Assembly: GCA_027623995.1 (NCBI GenBank)
Contig: JAQBUF010000016.1
Location: 1 to 56,469 of the forward strand
From: Nitrospirota bacterium
GTDB taxonomy: Bacteria; Nitrospirota; Nitrospiria; Nitrospirales; UBA8639
Direction of reading: 5' to 3'
Length of the DNA stretch: 56,469 nt
Each line of letters opens with the position of its first letter. Position 1 is the stretch's first letter. Below the pieces are notes generated by a model. It made no database searches, was not told the DNA's origin, and was given only the letters and a program-made list of their open reading frames with translations. The translations under genes and the position numbers were made by a program. This document shows positions 35,220-43,106 of the stretch, piece after piece.

Positions 35220-36818
35220 ATGACGCACGGGAAAATTCGACACTGGGCGGTTGGCACATTCATTGGGGGCCTCGCATTGGGATCCCTGTTGCTCATCTCC
35301 GCCGTGTATTCCCAGAATACGGGTCGCGTCACCGACGGCGTCGTGGCGATCTACCAATTCCAAGCCGGCAGTGGACCCATGGCCTATGATGAATCTGGCG
35401 TCAAAGAGACTCTGCATCTGACCATCCAAGATTCCTCCGCCGTGCGATGGGTGCCGGGTGGTGGCCTCGCCTTTGATGACGATACCGTTGTGACCGCACT
35501 GAAGCCCAGCACGAAAATCACCGAAGCCATTCAGGCCTCGCAGGCCTTGAGTCTCGAACTTTGGATGACCCCTCCAAATCAGAATCCAAAAAATCAAGCA
35601 GAAATCCTCAGCCTTGGTTCGGAAAACACGGACCCTGTCCTGCGAATTACCCAAGGGGATTCTGCCAAAGGCGCCGCCGATCAACTAACCGTTGAACTCC
35701 ACACGAGTGACAGTACAACCCTGATTCCTCTGAGTATACCGCCTGGCAGTCTCTCCAAGACCCTCACGCACCTGGTCTACACGCGAGCCTCCGATGGCAC
35801 CACGCGTCTCTACCAAGATGGGAGCGAAATTGCCCTAGGGCAGGCCGCCGGGGACTTCACGCCTTGGCCGAAGAGCCTCTCCCTGCGACTGGGTAATAAT
35901 CAGAGCAACGATCGTCCCTGGCATGGGGAGGTCGCGCTCGTGGCGCTCTTTGATCATGCCTTAACCGCGACAGAAGTGGCACAGCATTTTGCCACCGGAG
36001 TAGGGACCACAACCGTCCCGCCCGCCATCACGTTAAAGAAGCATCCCTCGGCAGTGAAGGTCCTCCCTGGTAGCCCCGTTCCCTTTACCCTCACGGTGCG
36101 TAATGATAGCCAAGAGGATTTAGAAAATATTGTGTTGTCCGATCCCGAATGCGGTCCCCTCACGCTCGTGCCTACCGGCAAGGCCAAGGACAATTCTGCC
36201 ACGCTCAAACCTGGGCAAACTCGGCAATACACCTGCACCATGCCCGCGCTCCTGAATACCCAACACAGCCAAGCCACGGTGTATGCGACAACGACCACCG
36301 GCGCGCTTGTGGAAGCCAGCGCCAGTGCCACCACGGCAGCGGCCACCAGTATCGAGCGGATCACCAATGGGCAAGTCGTGCTTTATGATTTCTTCGAAGG
36401 CAGTGGTACGACCGTTACTGATGTCTCCAATGTGGGGACCCCTTTGAATCTCACCATCAATAATGAAGCTAACGTCACCTGGTTACCAACCGGCGGGTTG
36501 TCGTTGGATACGAACACCCTCATCACCTCCAGTGCTGCGGCCACTAAAGTCATCACGGCCCTGCAAGCTACCAATCACAGTTCGGTAGAGTTGTGGGTCA
36601 AAGCCACCAACCTCACGCAAAGCGGCCCCGCGCGCCTGCTCACCATTGGCAATGATCCGACCTTCCAAAATCTGATGGTGGGCCAAGACGGGGACGACTA
36701 TCAAATCCGACTCTTGCATACCGGCAAAGATGCCGAAGCTAAGCCCCGGCGAAGAAACAAGCACAACTACACGTTTCTGGTCACCTTGGAAAGGCGTTGT
36801 CGAATCGTCCTGCTGTAA
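35220..36818 (+). CDS. LamG/concanavalin-like surface protein, 3' truncated
   Basis: The predicted protein has an N-terminal hydrophobic signal segment (about 9-28), a first LamG-like domain (about 38-265; VVAIYQFQAGSG, LSLELWM, YQDGSEIAL), an Ig-like DUF11-type domain (about 275-375; FTLTVRNDSQEDLENIVLSD), and a second LamG-like domain from about 385 (VVLYDFFEGSG, SSVELWVKA). The second domain is cut at about residue 505 and the last 28 residues (KPRRRNKHNY onward) are read from an adjoining transposase remnant in another frame. The start has GGAGG eight bases upstream. Codon use is richer in C than in neighbours, suggesting acquisition by transfer. Probably secreted or surface-attached if functional. 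Confidence 0.75.
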   Translation: MTHGKIRHWAVGTFIGGLALGSLLLISAVYSQNTGRVTDGVVAIYQFQAGSGPMAYDESGVKETLHLTIQDSSAVRWVPGGGLAFDDDTVVTALKPSTKITEAIQASQALSLELWMTPPNQNPKNQAEILSLGSENTDPVLRITQGDSAKGAADQLTVELHTSDSTTLIPLSIPPGSLSKTLTHLVYTRASDGTTRLYQDGSEIALGQAAGDFTPWPKSLSLRLGNNQSNDRPWHGEVALVALFDHALTATEVAQHFATGVGTTTVPPAITLKKHPSAVKVLPGSPVPFTLTVRNDSQEDLENIVLSDPECGPLTLVPTGKAKDNSATLKPGQTRQYTCTMPALLNTQHSQATVYATTTTGALVEASASATTAAATSIERITNGQVVLYDFFEGSGTTVTDVSNVGTPLNLTINNEANVTWLPTGGLSLDTNTLITSSAAATKVITALQATNHSSVELWVKATNLTQSGPARLLTIGNDPTFQNLMVGQDGDDYQIRLLHTGKDAEAKPRRRNKHNYTFLVTLERRCRIVLL

Positions 36819-37105
36819 ATGATATTCTCCAGGTCGTGGCGGCCCGCTTCCAGGTGACGGTGCCGTCGTTAACGCGGCGGACCCTTGGGCGACCGGCCTC
36901 CAATGTGCCGAGAAAATTTGCCATGTATTGTTGTCAACAATTGGGGGATATGCGGTTACAAGACATTGCACGGACGTTTGGGTTAACCCATGAAGGCAGT
37001 GTTTCCCCAGCGGTCCAGGCCATGAAAGCTGGTTTGGAGGTAGGCGAATTACAAGCTGAGTTTGATCAGGTGAGGGAAGATTTAGGTATTATGAAATTGA
37101 CTTGA
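36743..37105 (+). pseudogene. C-terminal remnant of a REP-associated tyrosine transposase (RAYT) with DnaA-like HTH
   Basis: In the frame opening after TAA 36740-36742 about 120 residues match the tail of RAYT/TnpA-REP proteins that carry a DnaA-like C-terminal domain: VVAARFQVTVPSLTRRTLGR, then PRKFAMYCCQQLGDMRLQDI, ARTFGLTHEGSVSPAV. The catalytic Y1/HUH half is missing. The stop is followed by TTGACCCCTTTTTCTG, a pyrimidine-rich end often seen after such transposases. It fuses out of frame with the LamG gene, so this insertion or a later deletion removed the LamG 3' end. Confidence 0.7.
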
Positions 37106-37223
37106 CCCCTTTTTCTGAATTCAAGTGACTCCTTTGGCGGGCTTTGCCCCTTTGGTTGGGACCTCCTTAGCGTAATCTACGTGTTGTCTTGACATCATAT
37201 TCTCAGCGGCCTACAGTTTAAAT

Positions 37224-37448
37224 ATGACTCAGTTATCGACTATCGTTCACTCTTCTCCCAATATTCTTGGTGGGACCCTCGTGTTTGTGGGAACGCGTGT
37301 TCCTGTTAAAAACCTGTTTGATTATTTAGAAGCGGGGGACTCTCTGGATATCTTTCTCGATGCCTTTCCTACTGTTAGCCGAGAGCAGGCTATCCAGGCA
37401 TTAGAGCATGCCCAGGGAGCTCTTCTCACCAATGCGCATTCTTCTTGA
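37224..37448 (+). CDS. DUF433 antitoxin-like protein
   Basis: A 74-residue protein with the DUF433 layout: ILGGTLVFVGTRVPVKNLFDYLEAGDSL split across the core, then FPTVSREQAIQALEHA, a winged-helix type DNA-binding fold. DUF433 proteins are paired with DUF5615 PIN-like toxins (VapBC45-type). It overlaps the next gene by 17 bases, typical for such modules. Confidence 0.85.
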   Translation: MTQLSTIVHSSPNILGGTLVFVGTRVPVKNLFDYLEAGDSLDIFLDAFPTVSREQAIQALEHAQGALLTNAHSS

Positions 37449-37755
37449 TGAATCTCTTCCTCGTCACCTCGCCTCACACCTTCACCCTCATACCGCCTCA
37501 ACTGTCCAGCAATGTGGGTGGGCCGGGAAGCAAAATGGTGAGTTGTTAGCACTCGCGGCATCTGACTTTGATCTACTTCTGACTGCCGATCAAAATATAC
37601 CATTTCAACAACATCTTCCTTCGTTTTCCATCTCCGTTATGATTCTTCACGCCTGTAGTAATCGCCTTGAAGATCTCCTTCCCTTGCTTCCCGCTATCTT
37701 GACCGCTCTTGAAACACTGATGGATGGCCAGGTTGTTCATATTCCTGCACAGTGA
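37432..37755 (+). CDS. DUF5615 PIN-like toxin
   Basis: A 107-residue PIN-like nuclease: MRILLDESLPRHLASHL at the N-terminus with the first acidic pair, DFDLLLTADQNIPFQQHL carrying the second acidic Asp, and LEDLLPLLPAIL at the C-terminus. Members are predicted RNases neutralised by the adjacent DUF433 protein. An earlier ATG at 37408 is in frame, but ATG 37432 begins directly at the conserved first strand. Confidence 0.85.
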   Translation: MRILLDESLPRHLASHLHPHTASTVQQCGWAGKQNGELLALAASDFDLLLTADQNIPFQQHLPSFSISVMILHACSNRLEDLLPLLPAILTALETLMDGQVVHIPAQ

Positions 37756-38090
37756 GGACATGGGTGTGGGGTTATGGAAAAGGTCTTCTTGGTAGTACAC
37801 CTCCTAGCAAGCGGTTGGCGTAATTTTGAGGCCGTGGCCTGCGGGCCATCAAAAAGCCAACACCCTCCATCTCTCTTTCTTTGACTAGATCTCCTGTAGG
37901 CGCATGCCTGCATCTGTGTGTCGCTTCTGATGCGAATTCTTCACGTTTTTGATCGATTTTCTATATTTCAGTTATTGCCGAATTAAAAATTCTTGTATTT
38001 TCAATGTATTAAAATTCTTCATCGAGAAGGAATGAAACTTGCTCCTTACACAATAGAGTCTAAGTCGTTGTCTACACACTTACGATTTAC
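37756..38090. other. Non-coding stretch between toxin gene and cyclase gene
   Basis: No coding frame or RNA gene is recognised. The right half (about 37970-38050) is strongly AT-rich. This gap marks the boundary between the accessory region and the inorganic-carbon locus. Confidence 0.4.
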
Positions 38091-38118
38091 TTGAGAGTCT
38101 TACAATTTTATTTATTCT
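38091..38118 (+). promoter_or_regulatory. Candidate promoter of the cyclase-PilZ gene
   Basis: TTGAGA at 38091-38096 and TATTCT at 38113-38118 are 16 bases apart. Transcription would begin near 38125, which excludes the upstream in-frame TTG at 38120 as the start codon and supports ATG 38159. Confidence 0.55.
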
Positions 38119-38158
38119 CTTGTCATGTTTCCTGCCTGAAGCTTGGAAGAGGCGCTTG

Positions 38159-39805
38159 ATGACCCTGCAGTGGGTTCAGGCTCTCTCTTTACTGAGCCCG
38201 ATCAAAAAAAATGTTGTTCTATGCTGCTATGCCTTCATGATCGCAATGACCGTGACCTTCGCCTTTATCCATGGTGTATTTGAGCCTATTGAACAATGGG
38301 GAATTCAAGCCCAATTTCAATCACAAAAGCCTTTAGTTGCAAGTCAGGTAAATAGCTTGGCCTTTGGTCGGCATCAGAATGTTGATCATTTGAGAGCTCA
38401 AAAACATTCCATCTTGCAAAGTTTCCCTTATTTGTCTGGGGCTCAAGATGGAGTCGATCTCTCTATCCTTCAATGGGGCACAGTGTCGGCAAATGACTAC
38501 ACTAAATCTGAGGAAGAGGTCTCAATACATTCTAAACCATGGCTCTTGGTTGGATTTCCACAAGAACGTGCCTTTCATAGGTCGGGAGTATTTAGTGAGG
38601 CTCCTGTCCATCGAGTTCCTCAAGCGGTCATGGTGGGGTTGATTATGCTTGGAAGCTTTCTCGCTGTGTGGCTTTCCAAGCGGTGGGGAAGTGACTCTGC
38701 TGTTCGGGTCGTGGGGTTGATAGGTTTGGTCTTCGTGATGTTCTCCCTTGGGGTTGGTGCTCCGTTCGGGGTTTGGATAGACCTTGTTCCCTTTCCATTA
38801 GCCTTAGTGATGGGATGTGTGGCCAGCATCATGATCAGAGAGCTTGGACGTTATCAAAAGATTCCGCAGGGTTCAGTCGAATCAACATTTTCTCCCGCCC
38901 CCACGCTTTCTTTAGCGAGAGTGACGCCATTTGTTCCTCCACACCATCGAATGGTGACCGTGTTGTTTGTGGATATCCGAGGGTTTTCGCAAATGGCTGA
39001 AACGTTATCCCCCGAAGAGGTGAGCGGACTTCTTGGGGAGTTTTACACAGAAATGACTGAGGCGGTTACCCACCATGGTGGGATGATTGATAAGTTTATG
39101 GGCGATGCCGTGATGGCGTTGTTTAATGTTCCACATTTTCAGCCTGATCATGCTGACCGTGCTGTATCGGCAGCTTTGGATTGTCAGCAACGGCTTCGTC
39201 GTCTTGCCGTTCATTTTCAACAACGCTATGGGCGTTCCCTGGCCTGTGGTTTTGGTCTTCATACGGGTGAGGCTCTCGTTGGCACTATGGGATCCGTTCA
39301 TCGCATGGACTACACGGCTATGGGAGATACGGTGAATCTTGGTGCGAATCTCGAGGGCCTTTCGAAGGTCTATGGCGTGCCGATTGTGATGAGTGAATCC
39401 ACGCATCAAGCCCTGACCTTAGTTTGCCACTCACGATATCTTGATGAAATACGAGTCAAAGGTCGGGAACGGTTCGTTCGTATTTATACGGTGACTGAAA
39501 AAGATGATCGACAGGTGTCTCGTGTTCCTATGCAGGGGCATGCGGTGGTGCAACAATTTGGTGTCCGGTCATTGGGAAAAATTTATGATGTGAGTCGTGG
39601 TGGGTTGGCGCTTGAGCAACTTGAGCGCCCGCTGATTGAAGGAAGCCTGCTTGATCTTGATCTGCATTCTGACGACGGTGACGGTCCTCTTTCGTTTCAG
39701 GCCAAAGTGATTTGGGCTCAATCTCATCGTGCAGGGTTTGAGTTCCTCGAGACCACTCAAGATTTTCAGCCGGGTGTTGAGACTTTCCTGAGTCGCTCCG
39801 CATAA
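38159..39805 (+). CDS. Membrane class III nucleotide cyclase with C-terminal PilZ domain
   Basis: The 548-residue protein has an N-terminal membrane helix (about 20-38), an outside segment of about 110 residues resembling a shortened CHASE2 sensor, a cluster of helices (about 160-230), a class III cyclase domain (about 255-445) and a PilZ domain (about 450-548). Metal Asp residues are D272 (LFVDIRGF) and D316 (DKFMGDAVM); the adenine-binding pair is K312 and T386, the Thr variant seen in bicarbonate-responsive class IIIb cyclases. The transition-state Arg expected five residues after the cofactor Asn-type motif (VNLAAR) is Asn 397 here (VNLGANLE). PilZ motifs RQVSR (451-455) and DVSRGG (477-482) suggest c-di-GMP binding. 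It precedes sulP. Start chosen by GGAAGAGG six bases before ATG 38159. Confidence 0.85.
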   Translation: MTLQWVQALSLLSPIKKNVVLCCYAFMIAMTVTFAFIHGVFEPIEQWGIQAQFQSQKPLVASQVNSLAFGRHQNVDHLRAQKHSILQSFPYLSGAQDGVDLSILQWGTVSANDYTKSEEEVSIHSKPWLLVGFPQERAFHRSGVFSEAPVHRVPQAVMVGLIMLGSFLAVWLSKRWGSDSAVRVVGLIGLVFVMFSLGVGAPFGVWIDLVPFPLALVMGCVASIMIRELGRYQKIPQGSVESTFSPAPTLSLARVTPFVPPHHRMVTVLFVDIRGFSQMAETLSPEEVSGLLGEFYTEMTEAVTHHGGMIDKFMGDAVMALFNVPHFQPDHADRAVSAALDCQQRLRRLAVHFQQRYGRSLACGFGLHTGEALVGTMGSVHRMDYTAMGDTVNLGANLEGLSKVYGVPIVMSESTHQALTLVCHSRYLDEIRVKGRERFVRIYTVTEKDDRQVSRVPMQGHAVVQQFGVRSLGKIYDVSRGGLALEQLERPLIEGSLLDLDLHSDDGDGPLSFQAKVIWAQSHRAGFEFLETTQDFQPGVETFLSRSA

Positions 39806-39894
39806 TAAGACACATTGAGTTCACTTCGTCCTTCCCACCGTCACCTCTCTCGAATCTCTTATTCATTTCTTTCTTCTGGAATGAACGACTTCGG

Positions 39895-39923
39895 TTGTTC
39901 CCTTGGCCTAATATTGGTATAAA
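39895..39923 (+). promoter_or_regulatory. Candidate promoter of the sulP leader
   Basis: TTGTTC at 39895-39900, a 17-base spacer and TATAAA at 39918-39923, preceded by TTGG. The mnhE leader has an analogous TGG-TATAA arrangement. The -35 match is weak, the -10 good. Predicted start near 39930. Confidence 0.5.
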
Positions 39924-39929
39924 GATATG

Positions 39930-40117
39930 AAATTCCTCGAGATTGGAATGGTATAGAGATTTTCCACTCTTCTCTGGTGGCGAAGGGCTATGGCCATCCG
40001 ATTTCGCCATATTGTGGTCCGTAGGGTCGCTGGTTATCAGTGGATTGAGGCCAGTGACAATATAAGCCAGTTGATGATTCGGGACTTTCACTCTCCGAAT
40101 GGCGACTGGCTTTTTTT
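39930..40117 (+). promoter_or_regulatory. Candidate attenuator/riboswitch-like leader upstream of sulP
   Basis: The leader contains blocks shared with the mnhE leader in the same order: AATGGT (39947), GGCCAT (39992), GATT, CATATT, GGTC, GTAGGGT (40021-40027), GTGACA (40054-40059), and TA(T/C)AAGCCA running into a terminator hairpin. The distance from GTAGGGT to GTGACA is 33 bases in both. The terminator ends 23 bases before the sulP start. I cannot assign it to a known RNA family by eye. Confidence 0.6.
40065..40117 (+). terminator. Leader terminator upstream of sulP
   Basis: AGCCAGT (40065-40071) pairs with ACTGGCT (40105-40111), enclosing an inner ATTCGG/CCGAAT pair (40077-40082 and 40095-40100), followed by seven Ts (40111-40117). 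Its structure parallels the terminators before dabA and mnhE. Confidence 0.8.
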
Positions 40118-40140
40118 ATAAGTCCAGGAAATCTGAAGAA

Positions 40141-41769
40141 ATGGAAATACCTAAGGGCAATCTCACGGGGCTTCGGAACAATTTTCCGGCTGATCTGCTG
40201 TCTGGTTTTCTTGTATTTCTCATTGCCTTGCCGCTGTGTTTGGGTATTTCGCTGGCCTGTGGGTATCCTGCCATCTCCGGCATTTTTACGGCTATCATTG
40301 GTGGCCTGGTCGTCACCTTCTTTAGTAATTCTGAACTTACCATTAAGGGGCCGGCCGCTGGTTTGATTGTGATTGCCATTGGTTGTGTCACGGAATTTGG
40401 GTTTACGGGTGGGAAGGATCCTACTGCCGATTATCAGGCGTATCGGTTAGCACTTGGCGTGGGGGTGGCAGCGGGAATTCTTCAAATTCTTCTTGGAGTG
40501 TTCCGTGCAGGAATCCTCGGTGAGTTTTTCCCGACAACCGCGATCCACGGATTGTTGGCAGCCATTGGGGTCATCATTATTGCCAAACAGTTTCCCATCA
40601 TGCTGGGTCTTAGCCCTGAAGGCAAACCCTTAGAACTCCTGGCGAAGATACCAATATTTGTCATGGAGATGAATCCCAAAATTGGATTCATTGGAATTAT
40701 CAGCCTCCTGATCATGTTTGGGTATACCCTGATCCGCAATCCCCGTTTAAAAGTGATCCCGGCACCAATGATTGTGTTGGTTGTTGCCGTACCCCTAGGT
40801 TTGTTCTTGAAAATTGGTCAAGAAGGCACCTACACCTTTCATGATCGGGCGTATGAGTTGGGCCAGAAGTTTTTGGTGGATGTTCCTATGAACATGTTCA
40901 ATGCGGTAACCTTTCCCGATTTTTCTGGATTAACGACGGTGATTGGGATCAAGTATGTGATCATGTTTGCGATCATTGGGAGCCTTGAATCCTTGTTAAG
41001 CGCCAAGGCGATTGATGGGATTGATCCTTGGGGGCGAAAAACCAATATGGATCAAGACATGGTAGCAGTGGGGATTGGCAATACCTTGGCGGCCTTTATC
41101 GGAGGGTTACCCATGATTTCCGAAATCGTTCGGAGTAAGGCGAATATCGACAATGGAGCACGGACGCGGTTTGCCAATTTGTTTCATGGACTGTTTTTGT
41201 TGGTATTCGTGGCGTTGATTCCCGAGGTCATCAATCGGATCCCTTTGGCAGCCTTAGGGGCGCTGTTGGTCTTTACTGGATTTCGCTTAGCGGCCCCTCG
41301 TGAGTTCGTGCATATGTATCATTTAGGCAAGGACCAGTTCATTATTTTTATGTCCACAATTGTGGGGGTCCTTGCGACCGATCTTTTGATGGGTATTGCT
41401 ATTGGCATTGGTGTGAAAGTCATCATTCACATTATCAATGGAGCGCCCATTCTCTCATTTTTCAAATTGAATGCTGAGGTCATTCGCGAAGATGAACATT
41501 CGGCGACAATTGTGATTCGTGAGTCCGCGGTGTTTAGTACATGGATTCCTTTACGCAAATATCTTCATCGATATCTGCAGGAAGGGAAAAATGTCACATT
41601 GAATTTTTCTGAGACTCGGTTGGTCGATCATACGGTGATGTCCAAACTCTATGAATGGATTATGGAATTCGAGGAGCATGATTGTGAACTTTTTGTTCGA
41701 GGATTAGCGGAGCATGAACCAATGGCTGATTCGATTGTGGCGGCGCAGGTTAAGCGGGTAAGGAACTAA
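40141..41769 (+). CDS. SulP family transporter with STAS domain, probable bicarbonate transporter
   Basis: The 542-residue protein has a SulP transport core of about 12-14 helices (NLTGLRNNFPADLLSGFLVF, then LPLCLGISLACGYPAISGI, TIKGPAAGLIVIAIG, AVGIGNTLAAFIGGLPMISE) and a C-terminal STAS domain (about 455-540; KNVTLNFSETRLVDHTVMSK). SulP proteins of the BicA type import HCO3- with Na+; others move sulfate. Linkage with dabA, mpsC and an Mrp-type antiporter favours bicarbonate. The in-frame ATG 40099 lies inside the terminator hairpin, so ATG 40141, with AGGAAA about ten bases upstream, is preferred. Confidence 0.9.
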   Translation: MEIPKGNLTGLRNNFPADLLSGFLVFLIALPLCLGISLACGYPAISGIFTAIIGGLVVTFFSNSELTIKGPAAGLIVIAIGCVTEFGFTGGKDPTADYQAYRLALGVGVAAGILQILLGVFRAGILGEFFPTTAIHGLLAAIGVIIIAKQFPIMLGLSPEGKPLELLAKIPIFVMEMNPKIGFIGIISLLIMFGYTLIRNPRLKVIPAPMIVLVVAVPLGLFLKIGQEGTYTFHDRAYELGQKFLVDVPMNMFNAVTFPDFSGLTTVIGIKYVIMFAIIGSLESLLSAKAIDGIDPWGRKTNMDQDMVAVGIGNTLAAFIGGLPMISEIVRSKANIDNGARTRFANLFHGLFLLVFVALIPEVINRIPLAALGALLVFTGFRLAAPREFVHMYHLGKDQFIIFMSTIVGVLATDLLMGIAIGIGVKVIIHIINGAPILSFFKLNAEVIREDEHSATIVIRESAVFSTWIPLRKYLHRYLQEGKNVTLNFSETRLVDHTVMSKLYEWIMEFEEHDCELFVRGLAEHEPMADSIVAAQVKRVRN

Positions 41770-42063
41770 CCTAGTACAAGGGCCTGTCTCCAGAATTATT
41801 TCCCTTCCCACCTTCCTGACCATATTTTTCTTCTGACCATAAGATACTCCAGGCACGCAGTATTTTTAGATATGTGTGCGGAATCGCTCTCTATGGCTTG
41901 TGCGATTTTGCTCAATTTGCGATCACTTGGTAATTTTCGAATATTTTAATTTTTACAAACAGTTGATTTACAAGACTTTTTAGAGATTGTGAAAATTCAT
42001 ATGGTCTGGCATTTCATTTGCTTCATTAATCAAAGCAGGTCAATTTTAATTGGAGGGATGAAG

Positions 42064-42231
42064 ATGTCTGGTTTTGATCTCTTATACGATAACATGCATC
42101 GCACAATTTCAAAAACTTCCAAATCAAAAGGGAAGACAGAAGAAAGTACTTCCACTCAAGAGGTTCAAGATTCTCAGAAAACTGAATCCTCAAAAAATCC
42201 TTTTTTGGCATTATTTTCTAAATTGTTCTAA
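42064..42231 (+). CDS. Small 55-residue hypothetical protein
   Basis: The protein begins MSGFDLLYDNMHRTISKTSK, has a Ser/Thr/Lys/Glu-rich middle of low complexity, and ends in a hydrophobic amphipathic tail NPFLALFSKLF. I do not recognise a family. Support for a real gene is a strong ribosome site (TTGGAGGG) seven bases before ATG 42064 and its isolated position. An upstream in-frame ATG at 41989 lacks such a site. It lies between sulP and mpsC, so a link with carbon uptake is possible but unproven; the C-terminal tail could bind a membrane. Confidence 0.5.
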   Translation: MSGFDLLYDNMHRTISKTSKSKGKTEESTSTQEVQDSQKTESSKNPFLALFSKLF

Positions 42232-42424
42232 GTCTCCATTTTCGCCTAGCCCTCGTTTTCTTCCTGGAGCTTCATCCAAATTTTCCTCGTTCCTTTGTTC
42301 ACTGAAAAATCAGCTTTCGCTCCTATTAAAATTTTACCGATTTGTTGGACCAATTCGTGCCGGGTTCGTAGAGGCCTGTCTTCACCAAAAGTTAAATGTG
42401 AGGTAACCAGCAGAGGGAAGGGGT

Positions 42425-42796
42425 TTATCGAAAGTTGAGATCAAGGTCTTGTTCAAGGGTAAAGACAATGATTCGCTCACTAATATGGGTTTCAATATCG
42501 GTGAACAGTCCAGTCACTTCCGTTCCCGTGATGGCGGCAATCTGGCTGCAAAGTTTTTCTCGCCCTTGTGCAATGAGATTCTGTCTCATTCGTTTGACCA
42601 TATCCACACCTTCAGAATTTTTTGCGAGTTGTCGTTCGGCAGGAGTTAAGACGCCTTTGAGCCTGACCAATACTATGTCACGATGGATGAAGGCCTTGAC
42701 GTCCGTAGGCCCTCGCCCCATAAATTCTTGTTCGAATTTAATGATGGCATTGCGAATGGCTGTTTCCGCTTCGCCTTTGGTTTGACCGTTTGGCAT
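42425..42796 (-). CDS. mpsC: MpsC/DUF2294 family protein
   Basis: A 123-residue protein matching DUF2294 (Pfam MpsC): GQTKGEAETAIRNAIIKFEQ, EFMGRGPTDVKAFIHRDIVL, VRLKGVLTPAERQLA, and ERIIVFTLEQDLDLNFR at the end. In staphylococci mpsABC forms an inorganic-carbon uptake system in which MpsB is DabA and MpsA is NuoL-like; the MpsC role is unclear. It is divergent from dabA. The frame stays open to an ATG at 42973, but that extension overlaps the dabA promoter and leader; 42796 gives the usual family length although no ribosome site is evident, and ATG 42907 is another option. Confidence 0.85.
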   Translation of the reverse strand: MPNGQTKGEAETAIRNAIIKFEQEFMGRGPTDVKAFIHRDIVLVRLKGVLTPAERQLAKNSEGVDMVKRMRQNLIAQGREKLCSQIAAITGTEVTGLFTDIETHISERIIVFTLEQDLDLNFR

Positions 42797-42847
42797 TAGA
42801 GGAGAGTCTTTGACTGATTGAAAATCACTTGTGTCTGCTCCAAGTCC

Positions 42848-42876
42848 TTGATATAAAAGATGATATAAGCTATTTA
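42848..42876 (+). promoter_or_regulatory. Candidate promoter of the dabA leader
   Basis: TTGATA at 42848-42853 and TATTTA at 42871-42876 with a 17-base spacer. The predicted start near 42883 gives a leader of about 225 nt before dabA. It lies upstream of mpsC if the short mpsC start is right. Confidence 0.5.
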
Positions 42877-42882
42877 TTTTGG

Positions 42883-43075
42883 AAAGGTCAAGGATAGGCC
42901 ACTGCATTTCTCCTGGCATGTGTAGCCAAAGAATAGCGGACGATCTAGGCTTGAGCCGGACCGAACACAGCAAGGCTGTGGGGTGGTTGACTCTACAAGT
43001 AAGAGGTCAGACACAGTACAAGCCAACCAGAAGCTGTTCGAAGAGTTGATTCGAAGCATCCGGTTGGCTTTTTTT
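42883..43075 (+). promoter_or_regulatory. Candidate attenuator/riboswitch-like leader upstream of dabA
   Basis: The leader has GTGGGGT (42978-42984), then about 32 bases later GACACAGTACAAGCCAACC leading into the terminator. The block ACAGTACAAGCCAACCAGAA is identical to that before mnhE. A perfect hairpin CACAGC/GCTGTG lies just before GTGGGGT. TGGTTG at 42984-42989 can pair with CAACCA at 43024-43029, an alternative to the terminator stem, so an antiterminator is possible. Confidence 0.6.
43021..43075 (+). terminator. Leader terminator upstream of dabA
   Basis: AGCCAACC (43021-43028) pairs with GGTTGGCT (43062-43069); an inner pair TTCGAA/TTCGAA extends the stem; seven Ts follow (43069-43075). 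It ends 31 bases before the dabA ATG and is nearly identical to the terminator at 46319. Confidence 0.85.
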
Positions 43076-43106
43076 GTGGTTTTTCGGGCCAAGATTTCAT
43101 CCAATT

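Noticed and set aside
40099-40141. Upstream ATG as start of sulP
   Set aside because: The ATG lies inside the terminator hairpin and the added residues would be encoded by its 3' stem and T-run; ATG 40141 starts at conserved sequence.
42797-42973. N-terminal extension of MpsC as certain coding sequence
   Set aside because: It overlaps the dabA promoter and leader and goes beyond the usual family length; kept only as an alternative.
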